Part shown: positions 17,103 to 25,541 of the stretch, piece after piece
Layout of the letters: every line of letters begins with the position of its first letter
Position numbering within the stretch: position 1 is the stretch's first letter
Assembly (NCBI GenBank): GCA_964557975.1
Contig: CAZLCG010000018.1
Span: 1 to 36,394, forward strand
Origin: Fimenecus sp964557975
Lineage (GTDB): Bacteria; Bacillota; Clostridia; Oscillospirales; Acutalibacteraceae
DNA: 36,394 nt
Direction: 5' to 3'
Position numbers and translations under genes: made by a program
The notes under the pieces: generated by a model
Database searches by the model: none
What the model was told of the DNA's origin: nothing
What the model saw: the letters and a program-made list of their open reading frames with translations, nothing else

Positions 17103-20100
17103 ATGGAAAATATAACCTTTGAGTCAATTAAAATCGGTCTTGCTTCACCGGAACAGATTAGAGAATGGTCTTACGGTGAGGTTAAAAAGCCGGAAACTAT
17201 AAATTACCGTACACTGAAGCCTGAAAAAGACGGTCTTTTCTGCGAAAGAATTTTCGGGCCTACCAAGGATTGGGAATGCTACTGCGGAAAATACAAGAGA
17301 GTTCGCTATAAGGGCAAGATATGCGAGCGCTGCGGCGTTGAGATTACAAAGTCCAAGGTAAGAAGAGAGAGAATGGGACACATTGAGCTTGTCGCTCCCG
17401 TTTCCCATATCTGGTATTTCAAGGGTATTCCGTCAAGAATGGGGCTTATTCTTGACATTTCCCCGAGAGACCTTGAAAAGGTGCTTTATTTTGCCAAATA
17501 TATTGTCACCGATCCGGGCGACACCGAGCTTGAAATGCTTCAGATTCTCTCTGAAAAAGAATATTACGATATGAGAGAAAAATATGAGGACGATTTCAAG
17601 GCGGGTATGGGCGCGGAGGCTATTAAGGAGCTTCTGAGCCGAATTGACGTCGATAAGCTTTCAAACGAGCTTCGTGAGGAGCTTAAAGACGCAAGCGGTC
17701 AGAAAAAGACAAGAATCCTTAAAAGGCTCGAGGTCGCGGAGGCTTTCAGGCAGTCGGGCAACCGTCCCGAATGGATGATTCTTGACGTTATCCCCGTTAT
17801 CCCGCCCGATATCCGTCCTATGGTTCAGCTTGACGGCGGCAGATTTGCAACCTCCGACCTTAACGACCTTTACAGAAGGGTCATAAACAGAAATAACAGG
17901 CTTAAAAAGCTTCTCGAATTAAATGCTCCCGACATTATTGTCAGAAACGAAAAGAGAATGCTTCAGGAGGCTGTCGACGCTCTTATCGACAACGGCAGAA
18001 GAGGCCGCCCCGTTACAGGACCGAACAACAGAGCGCTCAAGTCCCTTTCGGATATGCTTAAAGGCAAGCAGGGACGTTTCCGCCAGAACCTTTTGGGTAA
18101 GCGTGTTGACTATTCGGGACGTTCGGTTATCGTCGTAGGTCCCGAGCTTAAAATGTATCAGTGCGGTCTGCCCAAGGAAATGGCTCTTGAGCTTTTCAAG
18201 CCGTTTGTTATGAAGCGTCTTGTCGAAACGGGCGCTGCGGGAAATATTAAATCGGCAAGGAAGAAGGTTGAGCGTTCAAATCCCGAGGTTTGGGACGCGC
18301 TTGAGGTGGTTATTAAAGACCATCCCGTTATGCTTAACCGCGCTCCCACGCTTCACAGACTCGGTATTCAGGCTTATGAGCCCGTGCTTGTCGAGGGCAG
18401 AGCCATTAAGCTGCATCCGCTTTCCTGTACAGCGTTTAACGCCGACTTTGACGGCGACCAGATGGCTGTTCACGTTCCGCTTTCGGCTGAAGCGCAGGCG
18501 GAGGCAAGACTTCTTATGCTTGCCGCAAACAACCTGTTAAAGCCGTCGGACGGCAAGCCCGTTGTAGTTCCTACGCAGGATATGATACTCGGTTCTTATT
18601 ACCTTACCATGGATAAGGACGGAGAGCCGGGCGAGGGCAAGGTGTTCTCAACCGTTGACGAGGCCGTAATGGCTTACGATGAGGGCTATATCGGTCTTCA
18701 TTCAAAAATCAAGGTCAGAATAACAAAGGAAATAAACGGCGAAAAGGCTTCAAAGCTTATTGACACCACGCTCGGTAAGATAATTTTCAATAACCCCATT
18801 CCGCAGGATCTGGGCTTTGTTGACAGAACCGATCCCGAGAACGCGTTCAAGCTTGAGGTTGAGTTCCTTGTAAACAAAAAGACGCTCGGTCAAATTATCG
18901 ACAAGTGCATTAAACAGCACGGCGTAAATATTGCTTCCCAGATGCTTGACGAAATCAAGGCTCAGGGCTACAAATACTCCACAAAGAGCGGTATTACCGT
19001 TGCGGTTTGCGACGCTACCATTCCGCCTCATAAGGCAGAGCTTCTTTCAGAGGCTGAGGAAAAGGTTGACGCGGTTACCGCCAACTATAAAATCGGTCTT
19101 ATGTCAAACGACGAGAGAAGCAAGGCCGTTATAAAGATTTGGGAAGAATGTACCAATAAGGTTTCGGCGGGTATTAAAGAAAACCTCGGCAAAGACAATC
19201 CGATTTATATGATGGTTGACTCGGGCGCCCGCGGTTCGGAATCACAGCTTCGTCAGCTCGCGGGTATGCGAGGACTTATCGCAAATACGGCAGGTAAAAC
19301 AATCGAGGTTCCCATCAGGGCTAACTACCGTGAGGGACTTAATGTTCTTGAATACTTCATTTCGTCCAGAGGCGCGAGAAAAGGTCTTGCCGATACAGCG
19401 CTTCGTACCGCCGACTCGGGTTACCTTACCCGCCGTCTTGTAGATGTTTCTCAGGATGTTATAATCCGCGAAGAGGATTGCCACTGTCACGACGGTATTG
19501 AGGTTTACGATATTACTGACGGCAAGGAAATGATCGAGGGCCTTCAGGAAAGGCTTACGGGAAGATACCTGCTTGAGGATTTCGTTGACGAAAAGACGGG
19601 CGAGTTCATTATGTCTAAGGACGTTATGATGACCGAGGAGGACGCGGCAAGGGTTGCGTCAATCGTAAACGCCCGTGAAGATGTTAAAGACAGAAAAATT
19701 AAAATCCGTTCGCTTCTCACCTGCGAGTCGGAACACGGCGTATGCATTAAGTGCTACGGCTCAAACCTTGCAACGGGCGAACCCGTTACGGTAGGCGAGG
19801 CGGTAGGTATTATTGCGGCGCAGTCAATCGGCGAGCCCGGTACGCAGCTTACGATGCGTACCTTCCATACGGGCGGCGTTGCGTCAAGTCAGGATATTAC
19901 GCAGGGTCTTCCGAGGGTTGAGGAACTGTTCGAGGCGAGAAAACCGAAAACGCTTGCAATTCTTGCCGAAATTGACGGACGTCTTTCGTTCAGAGAGATT
20001 AAGAAGAACGAGCATATCGTTATCACGAATGAGGAAACGGGCGACGAGAGAAGCTATCTTATTCCTTACGGCTTCCACAAGAGGTTCAATTCCGAAACCG

Positions 20101-20693
20101 ATGAAAACGGCAACCCGATTTATGTTAAGAAGGGTACTGCTCTTACCGAGGGTTCGCCGAACCCGCACGATATTCTTGCAATCAACGGCGTTCATGCTGT
20201 TCACGATTACCTTATTAAAGAGGTTCAGAGAACCTACCGTATGCAGGGCGTTGACATTAACGATAAGCATATTGAGGTTATCGTCCGTCAGATGATGAGA
20301 AAGCTCAAGGTCGACGAGCCGGGTTCAACAAATCTCCTTCCCGGAGAGACAATTGAAAAGAACGACTTTAACTGCGCCAACAGCAAGGCGAAGAAGGCGT
20401 GTGAGGAAAACGGCACGGAATTTACGGCGGCCACAAGCGAGCCTGTTCTTCTCGGTATAACAAAGGCTTCGCTTGCTACGGATTCATTCCTTTCCGCAGC
20501 TTCGTTCCAGGAAACCACAAGGGTTCTTACCGACGCGGCAATCAAGGGTAAGAAGGACTCTCTTATGGGTCTTAAAGAAAATGTTATCATCGGCAAGCTG
20601 CTCCCGTCGGGTACGGGTATGCAGTGCTACAGCGACGTTGAGCTTGAAAGCGTTTATACCGCTTCAACCTCCGATGATGCTGTCGGTGAATAA
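17103..20693 (+). CDS. rpoC: RNA polymerase subunit beta'
   Basis: Beta' subunit of RNA polymerase, 1196 residues. It has the N-terminal zinc-binding motif CYCGKYKRVRYKGKICERCG (about 60-79), the absolutely conserved magnesium-binding NADFDGDQMAVH (three catalytic Asp), the second zinc cluster ending CESEHGVCIKCYG, and the trigger-loop region GEAVGIIAAQSIGEPGTQLT then MRTFHTGG. AAGGAAGAAGG precedes ATG 17103. It is co-transcribed with rpoB. The L7Ae-like ribosomal protein gene often found between rpoC and rpsL in Bacilli and Clostridia is not there; the next gene has its own promoter. Confidence 0.98.
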   Translation: MENITFESIKIGLASPEQIREWSYGEVKKPETINYRTLKPEKDGLFCERIFGPTKDWECYCGKYKRVRYKGKICERCGVEITKSKVRRERMGHIELVAPVSHIWYFKGIPSRMGLILDISPRDLEKVLYFAKYIVTDPGDTELEMLQILSEKEYYDMREKYEDDFKAGMGAEAIKELLSRIDVDKLSNELREELKDASGQKKTRILKRLEVAEAFRQSGNRPEWMILDVIPVIPPDIRPMVQLDGGRFATSDLNDLYRRVINRNNRLKKLLELNAPDIIVRNEKRMLQEAVDALIDNGRRGRPVTGPNNRALKSLSDMLKGKQGRFRQNLLGKRVDYSGRSVIVVGPELKMYQCGLPKEMALELFKPFVMKRLVETGAAGNIKSARKKVERSNPEVWDALEVVIKDHPVMLNRAPTLHRLGIQAYEPVLVEGRAIKLHPLSCTAFNADFDGDQMAVHVPLSAEAQAEARLLMLAANNLLKPSDGKPVVVPTQDMILGSYYLTMDKDGEPGEGKVFSTVDEAVMAYDEGYIGLHSKIKVRITKEINGEKASKLIDTTLGKIIFNNPIPQDLGFVDRTDPENAFKLEVEFLVNKKTLGQIIDKCIKQHGVNIASQMLDEIKAQGYKYSTKSGITVAVCDATIPPHKAELLSEAEEKVDAVTANYKIGLMSNDERSKAVIKIWEECTNKVSAGIKENLGKDNPIYMMVDSGARGSESQLRQLAGMRGLIANTAGKTIEVPIRANYREGLNVLEYFISSRGARKGLADTALRTADSGYLTRRLVDVSQDVIIREEDCHCHDGIEVYDITDGKEMIEGLQERLTGRYLLEDFVDEKTGEFIMSKDVMMTEEDAARVASIVNAREDVKDRKIKIRSLLTCESEHGVCIKCYGSNLATGEPVTVGEAVGIIAAQSIGEPGTQLTMRTFHTGGVASSQDITQGLPRVEELFEARKPKTLAILAEIDGRLSFREIKKNEHIVITNEETGDERSYLIPYGFHKRFNSETDENGNPIYVKKGTALTEGSPNPHDILAINGVHAVHDYLIKEVQRTYRMQGVDINDKHIEVIVRQMMRKLKVDEPGSTNLLPGETIEKNDFNCANSKAKKACEENGTEFTAATSEPVLLGITKASLATDSFLSAASFQETTRVLTDAAIKGKKDSLMGLKENVIIGKLLPSGTGMQCYSDVELESVYTASTSDDAVGE

Positions 20694-20721
20694 ATAATAT
20701 TTGACGATTAAATAATAATGC

Positions 20722-20751
20722 TTGACAATCAAAGGTTTTTAATGATAAAAT
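20722..20751 (+). promoter_or_regulatory. rpsL promoter inside an inverted repeat
   Basis: TTGACA (20722-20727), 18 bases, TAAAAT (20746-20751) with a TG extension at 20743-20744. A 9-bp inverted repeat, CAATCAAAG (20726-20734) and CTTTGATTG (20752-20760), overlaps the -35 end and follows the -10. The promoter lets the str operon be expressed apart from rpoBC. Confidence 0.75.
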
Positions 20752-20764
20752 CTTTGATTGTGTG

Positions 20765-20820
20765 AGCAAAGCAAACACCGGATTTTAAGGCAGTGTTTGT
20801 TTTGCTGACACATTGTGTCA
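20765..20820 (+). promoter_or_regulatory. Two hairpins in the rpsL leader
   Basis: A 14-bp stem with one G-U pair (20765-20778 with 20793-20806, 14-base loop) is followed at once by TGACACATTGTGTCA (20806-20820), a 6-7 bp stem with a tiny loop, then TATTTT and the rpsL ribosome site. The second element could act as a weak terminator or as a protein-binding leader. It matches no ribosomal leader class I can name. Confidence 0.5.
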
Positions 20821-20843
20821 TATTTTAAACGGAGGTGAAAAAC

Positions 20844-21266
20844 GTGCCAACCTTTAACCAGCTTGTTCGCAACGGAAGAGAAACGGTAGAGAAAAAGTCT
20901 AAGGCTCCCGCATTGGGCAAAGGTCTTAACTCAAAGAAAAACGTTATGACCGATAACGCTTCGCCGCAGAAGAGAGGCGTTTGCACTGTTGTTAAGACAG
21001 ACACACCCAAAAAGCCTAATTCCGCTCTTCGTAAGCTCGCAAGAGTTCGTCTTACGAACGGAATTGAAGTTTCGGCTTATATACCGGGCGTAGGGCACAA
21101 TCTGCAGGAACACTCAGTTGTTCTTATCAGAGGCGGCCGTGTTAAGGATCTCCCCGGTGTGCGTTACCACATTATCCGCGGTACGCTTGACACGCAGGGC
21201 GTTAACGGAAGAATGCAGTCGCGTTCCAAGTACGGCGCAAAGAGACCCAAGACCGCAAAAAAATAA
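20844..21266 (+). CDS. rpsL: 30S ribosomal protein S12
   Basis: Small-subunit protein at the decoding centre, 140 residues, the usual length in Firmicutes. It starts (M)PTFNQLVRNGRE at GTG 20844, with GGAGG eight bases before it; the in-frame GTG at 20835 lies inside that ribosome site and is rejected. The decoding loop TPKKPNSALRK (about residues 54-64) and the second loop GHNLQEHSVVLIRGGRVKDL are intact, with the lysines whose change gives streptomycin resistance in wild-type form. First gene of the str operon (rpsL-rpsG-fusA-tuf), with its own promoter and a structured leader. Confidence 0.98.
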   Translation: MPTFNQLVRNGRETVEKKSKAPALGKGLNSKKNVMTDNASPQKRGVCTVVKTDTPKKPNSALRKLARVRLTNGIEVSAYIPGVGHNLQEHSVVLIRGGRVKDLPGVRYHIIRGTLDTQGVNGRMQSRSKYGAKRPKTAKK

Positions 21267-21421
21267 GGTTAAACGCCTTAGAAAATTAACAGACAGAATC
21301 TACTTGCAAGGTTTAGCCGATGCAGGTGTATATTATATATATGTATGCGCCTTTTTGTCGGCACCACGGGGTTTTGTCACCGAGTACCTATGATATCATT
21401 ATTATGAAGGAGGGAAGCGAA

Positions 21422-21892
21422 GTGCCAAGAAGAGGCCAGACAGCAAAACGTGATGTTTTGCCCGATCCGCTTTACAATTCCAAGCTTGTAACAAGGCTTA
21501 TCAACAGCGTTATGTTAGACGGTAAAAAGGGTGTAGCCCAGAAAATCGTTTACGACGCATTCAGCATTATCGCTGAAAAGACAGGCAAGGACCCATTGGA
21601 GGTCTTCCAGAACGCAATGGAAAATGTTATGCCTGTTTTGGAGGTTAAAGCCCGCCGTGTAGGCGGCGCAACCTATCAGGTCCCGATAGAGGTCCGTCCC
21701 GAAAGAAGAGAAACTTTGGGTCTTCGTTGGATCACTCTCTATGCCCGTCAGCGTTCCGAAAGAACCATGAAGGAAAGACTGGCAAACGAGATTATGGACG
21801 CTGTAAACGAAACAGGTTCAGCGTTCAAGAAGCGTGAGGACACGCACAAGATGGCGGAAGCAAACAAGGCTTTTGCTCATTTCAGGTGGTAA
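21422..21892 (+). CDS. rpsG: 30S ribosomal protein S7
   Basis: Assembly-initiating protein of the 30S head, 156 residues, standard length. It starts (M)PRRGQTAKRDVLPDP at GTG 21422, preceded by AAGGAGGG; a longer upstream extension in the same frame has no family support. Conserved blocks include LINSVMLDGKKG, ARRVGGATYQVP and the C-terminal HKMAEANKAFAHFRW. In E. coli S7 represses its own operon by binding the S12-S7 spacer. Here the spacer is 155 bases (21267-21421), AT-rich in the middle, with a possible weak promoter (TTGCAA near 21304, TATATT near 21329) and no clear strong hairpin. Confidence 0.98.
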   Translation: MPRRGQTAKRDVLPDPLYNSKLVTRLINSVMLDGKKGVAQKIVYDAFSIIAEKTGKDPLEVFQNAMENVMPVLEVKARRVGGATYQVPIEVRPERRETLGLRWITLYARQRSERTMKERLANEIMDAVNETGSAFKKREDTHKMAEANKAFAHFRW

Positions 21893-21912
21893 TACTGCCC
21901 GAGAATTATTAC

Positions 21913-21927
21913 GCCGCGTAACGCGGC
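21913..21927 (+). promoter_or_regulatory. GC hairpin before the fusA ribosome site
   Basis: GCCGCGTAACGCGGC is a perfect 6-7 bp GC stem with a very small loop, ending four bases before the GGAGG of fusA. No T-run follows, so it is not a terminator. It may modulate fusA initiation or mark a processing or protein-binding site. Confidence 0.45.
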
Positions 21928-21940
21928 AATGGAGGACATT

Positions 21941-24019
21941 ATGCCAAGAAAGGTATCTCTTGAAAAAACGAGAAATATTGGTATTATGGCTCATATAGAC
22001 GCCGGTAAGACAACCACGACGGAAAGAATTTTGTTTTACACGGGTGTTAACCACAAAATCGGTGAAACACACGACGGCGACGCCACCATGGACTGGATGG
22101 CGCAGGAACAGGAGAGAGGTATTACCATCACTTCGGCTGCTACCACCTGCTTTTGGAAAGAGCATCGTATCAATATAATCGACACCCCCGGTCACGTTGA
22201 CTTTACTGTTGAAGTTCAGCGTTCGCTTCGCGTTCTTGACGGTTCCGTTACCGTTTTGTGCGCAAAGGGCGGTGTTGAGCCGCAGTCTGAGACCGTTTGG
22301 CGTCAGGCTGACGAATATCATGTACCCCGTATGATCTACGTTAACAAAATGGACATTATGGGTGCTGATTTCTACCGTGTTCTCGATATGGTTGATGAGC
22401 GCTTTGACTGCAATCCCGTGCCGATTCAGTTGCCTATCGGTGTTGAGGACACGTTTAAGGGCATTGTTGACCTCGTCAATATGGACGCTGAAATCTATTA
22501 TGACGATTTGGGCAAGGATGTCAGAAGAGAGCCGATTCCCGATGATATGAAAGAGCTTGCGGAAAAATACCGCACAAAGCTTATTGAGCATGTCGTTGAA
22601 CAGGATGACGCTCTTATGGAAAAATATTTCAACGGCGAGGAAATTCCCGTTGAGGATATTAAGAGAATTATTCGCAAATCAACAATAGCTAACGAAATGG
22701 TTCCCGTTTGCTGCGGCACTTCATACCGTAACAAGGGCGTTCAGCCGCTTCTTGACGCTATAGTTGACTATATGCCTGCTCCCACCGACGTTGAGTCGAT
22801 TAAGGGCGTTAACCCCGACACCGACGAGGAGGAAGCAAGACATTCTTCGGACGAAGAGCCGTTCTCTGCTCTTGCGTTTAAAATTGCAACAGACCCGTTT
22901 GTAGGTAAGATTTGCTTCTTCCGCGTATATTCGGGCACTGTCAACGCAGGCTCTACCGTATACAATTCGGTTAAGGATAATAAGGAGAGACTGGGCAGGA
23001 TTCTTCAGATGCACGCAAACCACAGAGAGGATATTGAAACCGTTTATTCGGGCGATATAGCCGCCGCTGTCGGTCTTAAAAACACCACTACGGGCGACAC
23101 GCTCTGTGACGAAAAGCATCCGATAATTCTTGAATCTATGAATTTCCCCGATCCCGTTATTCGCGTAGCTATCGAGCCCAAGACTAAGGCGGGTCAGGAA
23201 AAGATGGGTATTGCCCTTCAAAAGCTTGCCGAGGAGGATCCGACCTTCAGATGCTATACCGATGAGGAAACAGGTCAGACCATAATTGCAGGTATGGGCG
23301 AGCTTCACCTTGAAATCATCGTCGACAGAATGCTTCGTGAATTTAAGGTTGAAGCAAACGTAGGCAAGCCTCAGGTTGCCTATAAGGAAACCATCCGCTC
23401 AAACGCTTCCTCTGACACGAAATATGCGCGTCAGTCAGGCGGTAAAGGACAGTACGGTCATGTTAAAATCAACATTGAACCCAATCCCAACGGCGGATAT
23501 GAGTTCGTTAACAGCGTTGTCGGCGGAGCTGTTCCGAAGGAATACATCGAACCTGCCAATCAGGGTATTCAGGGCGCGATGCAGTCGGGCGTTATTGCGG
23601 GTTATCCCGTAGTTGACGTTAAGGTTACTCTTTACGACGGTTCGTACCACGAGGTCGACTCTTCCGAAATGGCGTTTAAGATTGCCGGTTCAATGGCGTT
23701 CAAAGACGCCGCCAAGAAAGCAAATCCCGTTCTTCTCGAACCGATTATGAAGGTAGTTGTTATTGTTCCCGAGGAGTATATGGGCGACGTTATCGGCGAC
23801 CTTAATTCGCGCCGCGGTGAAATTCAGGGCTTCGAGGACCGCTCGGGCGCTAAGCAGATCAACGCTCACGTTCCGCTTTCGGAAATGTTCGGTTACGCTA
23901 CGGACTTACGTTCCAAGACACAGGGGCGCGGTCAGTATGTAATGGAACCCGACGGCTACAAAGAGGTTCCGAAGTCAATTTCCGAAAAAATCATCTCGGA
24001 AAGAACAAAGAAAGAATGA
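21941..24019 (+). CDS. fusA: Elongation factor G
   Basis: Ribosomal translocase GTPase, 692 residues, full length. The G-domain motifs are AHIDAGKTTTTE (G1), RGITITSAAT (G2), DTPGHVDFT (G3) and NKMD (G4), followed by domains II-V with KGQYGHVKI and the C-terminal SEMFGYATDLRSKTQGRG. The ATG at 21941 has GGAGG seven bases upstream; an in-frame ATG at 21929 sits before that site and is rejected. Third gene of the str operon; tuf follows after 101 bases with its own promoter. Confidence 0.98.
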   Translation: MPRKVSLEKTRNIGIMAHIDAGKTTTTERILFYTGVNHKIGETHDGDATMDWMAQEQERGITITSAATTCFWKEHRINIIDTPGHVDFTVEVQRSLRVLDGSVTVLCAKGGVEPQSETVWRQADEYHVPRMIYVNKMDIMGADFYRVLDMVDERFDCNPVPIQLPIGVEDTFKGIVDLVNMDAEIYYDDLGKDVRREPIPDDMKELAEKYRTKLIEHVVEQDDALMEKYFNGEEIPVEDIKRIIRKSTIANEMVPVCCGTSYRNKGVQPLLDAIVDYMPAPTDVESIKGVNPDTDEEEARHSSDEEPFSALAFKIATDPFVGKICFFRVYSGTVNAGSTVYNSVKDNKERLGRILQMHANHREDIETVYSGDIAAAVGLKNTTTGDTLCDEKHPIILESMNFPDPVIRVAIEPKTKAGQEKMGIALQKLAEEDPTFRCYTDEETGQTIIAGMGELHLEIIVDRMLREFKVEANVGKPQVAYKETIRSNASSDTKYARQSGGKGQYGHVKINIEPNPNGGYEFVNSVVGGAVPKEYIEPANQGIQGAMQSGVIAGYPVVDVKVTLYDGSYHEVDSSEMAFKIAGSMAFKDAAKKANPVLLEPIMKVVVIVPEEYMGDVIGDLNSRRGEIQGFEDRSGAKQINAHVPLSEMFGYATDLRSKTQGRGQYVMEPDGYKEVPKSISEKIISERTKKE

Positions 24020-24035
24020 TTATTTATTAAAAAGA

Positions 24036-24071
24036 CTTGATATTTTGCTGATTTATTGGTAAAATATCAAG
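24036..24071 (+). promoter_or_regulatory. tuf promoter inside a perfect inverted repeat
   Basis: TTGATA (24037-24042), 17 bases, TAAAAT (24060-24065) with a TG extension at 24057-24058. A perfect 11-bp inverted repeat, CTTGATATTTT (24036-24046) and AAAATATCAAG (24061-24071), covers both the -35 and the -10. The arrangement resembles the rpsL promoter. No T-run follows, so it is not a terminator of fusA. Confidence 0.75.
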
Positions 24072-24120
24072 CACAGATATGTAAAATTATTATTTGCATT
24101 TATAAAAGGAGGAAATCCCA

Positions 24121-25323
24121 ATGGCAAAGGCAAAATTTGAAAGAACAAAACCGCATGTTAATATCGGTACTATCGGTCACGTTGACCACGGCAAGACCAC
24201 ATTAACCGCGGCTATTACCAAAACGCTCGCGATGAAAGGCTACGCTAAGTTTGAGGACTATGCCGATATCGACAAGGCTCCCGAGGAGAGAGAGCGCGGT
24301 ATCACAATCAACACAGCTCACGTTGAGTATGAGACTGAAACCCGTCACTATGCTCACGTTGACTGCCCCGGTCACGCCGACTATATCAAAAACATGATAA
24401 CAGGCGCTGCTCAGATGGACGGCGCAATCCTTGTTATCGCCGCGACGGACGGCCCTATGGCTCAGACCAAAGAGCATCTTCTTCTCGCGCGTCAGGTCGG
24501 CGTTCCTTACATCGTTGTTTTCCTTAACAAGGCTGATCAGGTTGACGACCCCGAGCTTCTTGAGCTTGTTGAGATGGAAGTCCGTGAGACGCTCAACGAA
24601 TACGAATTCCCCGGCGACGACATTCCGATTATCGTAGGTTCCGCTCTTAAAGCTCTCGAGTATAACGGCGGCGATATGCTTGCTCCCGAGCTTAAATGCA
24701 TTTGGGATCTTATGGAAGCTGTTGACAACTACATTCCCACTCCCGACCGTAAAGCGGATCAGCCGTTCCTTATGCCTGTTGAGGACGTTATGACCATCAC
24801 AGGCCGCGGCACGGTTGCTACGGGCAGAGTTGAAAGAGGTCAGTTAAAGCTCGGCGAGGAGGTTGAAATCGTCGGTCTTAAAGACGAAAAGACAAAGACT
24901 GTTGTTACAGGTATCGAGATGTTCAGAAAGACTCTTGATTATGCTGAAGCAGGCGACAACATCGGCGCGCTTCTTCGCGGCGTTGACAGAAAAGGCATTG
25001 AAAGAGGACAGGTCCTTTCCAAGCCCGGTTCAATTCATCCCCACACAAAGTTCAAGGGTCAGGTTTACGTTCTTACTAAGGATGAAGGCGGACGTCATAC
25101 TCCTTTCTTCAACAATTACCGTCCTCAGTTCTATTTCAGAACAACGGACGTTACGGGCATCATCACTCTTCCTGAGGGAACAGAAATGTGCATGCCCGGC
25201 GATAATGTTGAGATGAGCGTTGAGCTTATTACTCCTATCGCTATTGAGGAGGGTCTTCGTTTCGCTATCCGTGAGGGCGGCAGAACGGTCGGCTCAGGCG
25301 TTGTTACAGCTATCAACGAATAA
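24121..25323 (+). CDS. tuf: Elongation factor Tu
   Basis: Delivers aminoacyl-tRNA to the ribosome; 400 residues. The G-domain shows G19-HVDHGKT26, RGITINTAHVEYET, DCPGHADY and NKADQVDD, followed by two beta-barrel domains ending in GLRFAIREGGRTVGSGVV. AAAGGAGG precedes ATG 24121. Last gene of the str operon, transcribed by read-through and by its own promoter, and closed by a strong terminator. Only one tuf copy is in the window. Confidence 0.98.
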   Translation: MAKAKFERTKPHVNIGTIGHVDHGKTTLTAAITKTLAMKGYAKFEDYADIDKAPEERERGITINTAHVEYETETRHYAHVDCPGHADYIKNMITGAAQMDGAILVIAATDGPMAQTKEHLLLARQVGVPYIVVFLNKADQVDDPELLELVEMEVRETLNEYEFPGDDIPIIVGSALKALEYNGGDMLAPELKCIWDLMEAVDNYIPTPDRKADQPFLMPVEDVMTITGRGTVATGRVERGQLKLGEEVEIVGLKDEKTKTVVTGIEMFRKTLDYAEAGDNIGALLRGVDRKGIERGQVLSKPGSIHPHTKFKGQVYVLTKDEGGRHTPFFNNYRPQFYFRTTDVTGIITLPEGTEMCMPGDNVEMSVELITPIAIEEGLRFAIREGGRTVGSGVVTAINE

Positions 25324-25345
25324 TTTGCATAATTAAACAGTTGTT

Positions 25346-25380
25346 AAAAATCCCTTGCCTTTTTAGGCAGGGGATTTTTT
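25346..25380 (+). terminator. str operon terminator
   Basis: A 15-bp stem (AAAAATCCCTTGCCT with AGGCAGGGGATTTTT, one G-U pair) with a TTTT loop and a trailing T-run, 22 bases after the tuf stop. Confidence 0.93.
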
Positions 25381-25405
25381 GTTCTGTGAATAACAATTGT
25401 TTCCC

Positions 25406-25433
25406 TTGACATAGGTCTTGAAAGTGTTATTAT
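25406..25433 (+). promoter_or_regulatory. Promoter of the DUF2804 gene
   Basis: TTGACA (25406-25411), 16 bases, TATTAT (25428-25433); an overlapping TATAAA at 25431 is an alternative. It lies between the tuf terminator and the next gene. Confidence 0.7.
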
Positions 25434-25541
25434 AAAAATAGGATTAAGGCATTTTTAAAAAGCCCGATAAAAGACAGACATACATTATTTTCAGCACAGC
25501 TCACGGTAATAATGCTTTATACGGAAAGGGGCCATACGGCT

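Noticed and set aside
21818..22591. Minus-strand open frame of 257 codons over fusA
   Set aside because: It is antisense to conserved EF-G coding sequence with no ribosome site or recognisable domain.
24036..24071. Inverted repeat as terminator of fusA
   Set aside because: No T-run follows on the plus strand and the stem is AT-rich; the promoter hexamers fit it much better.
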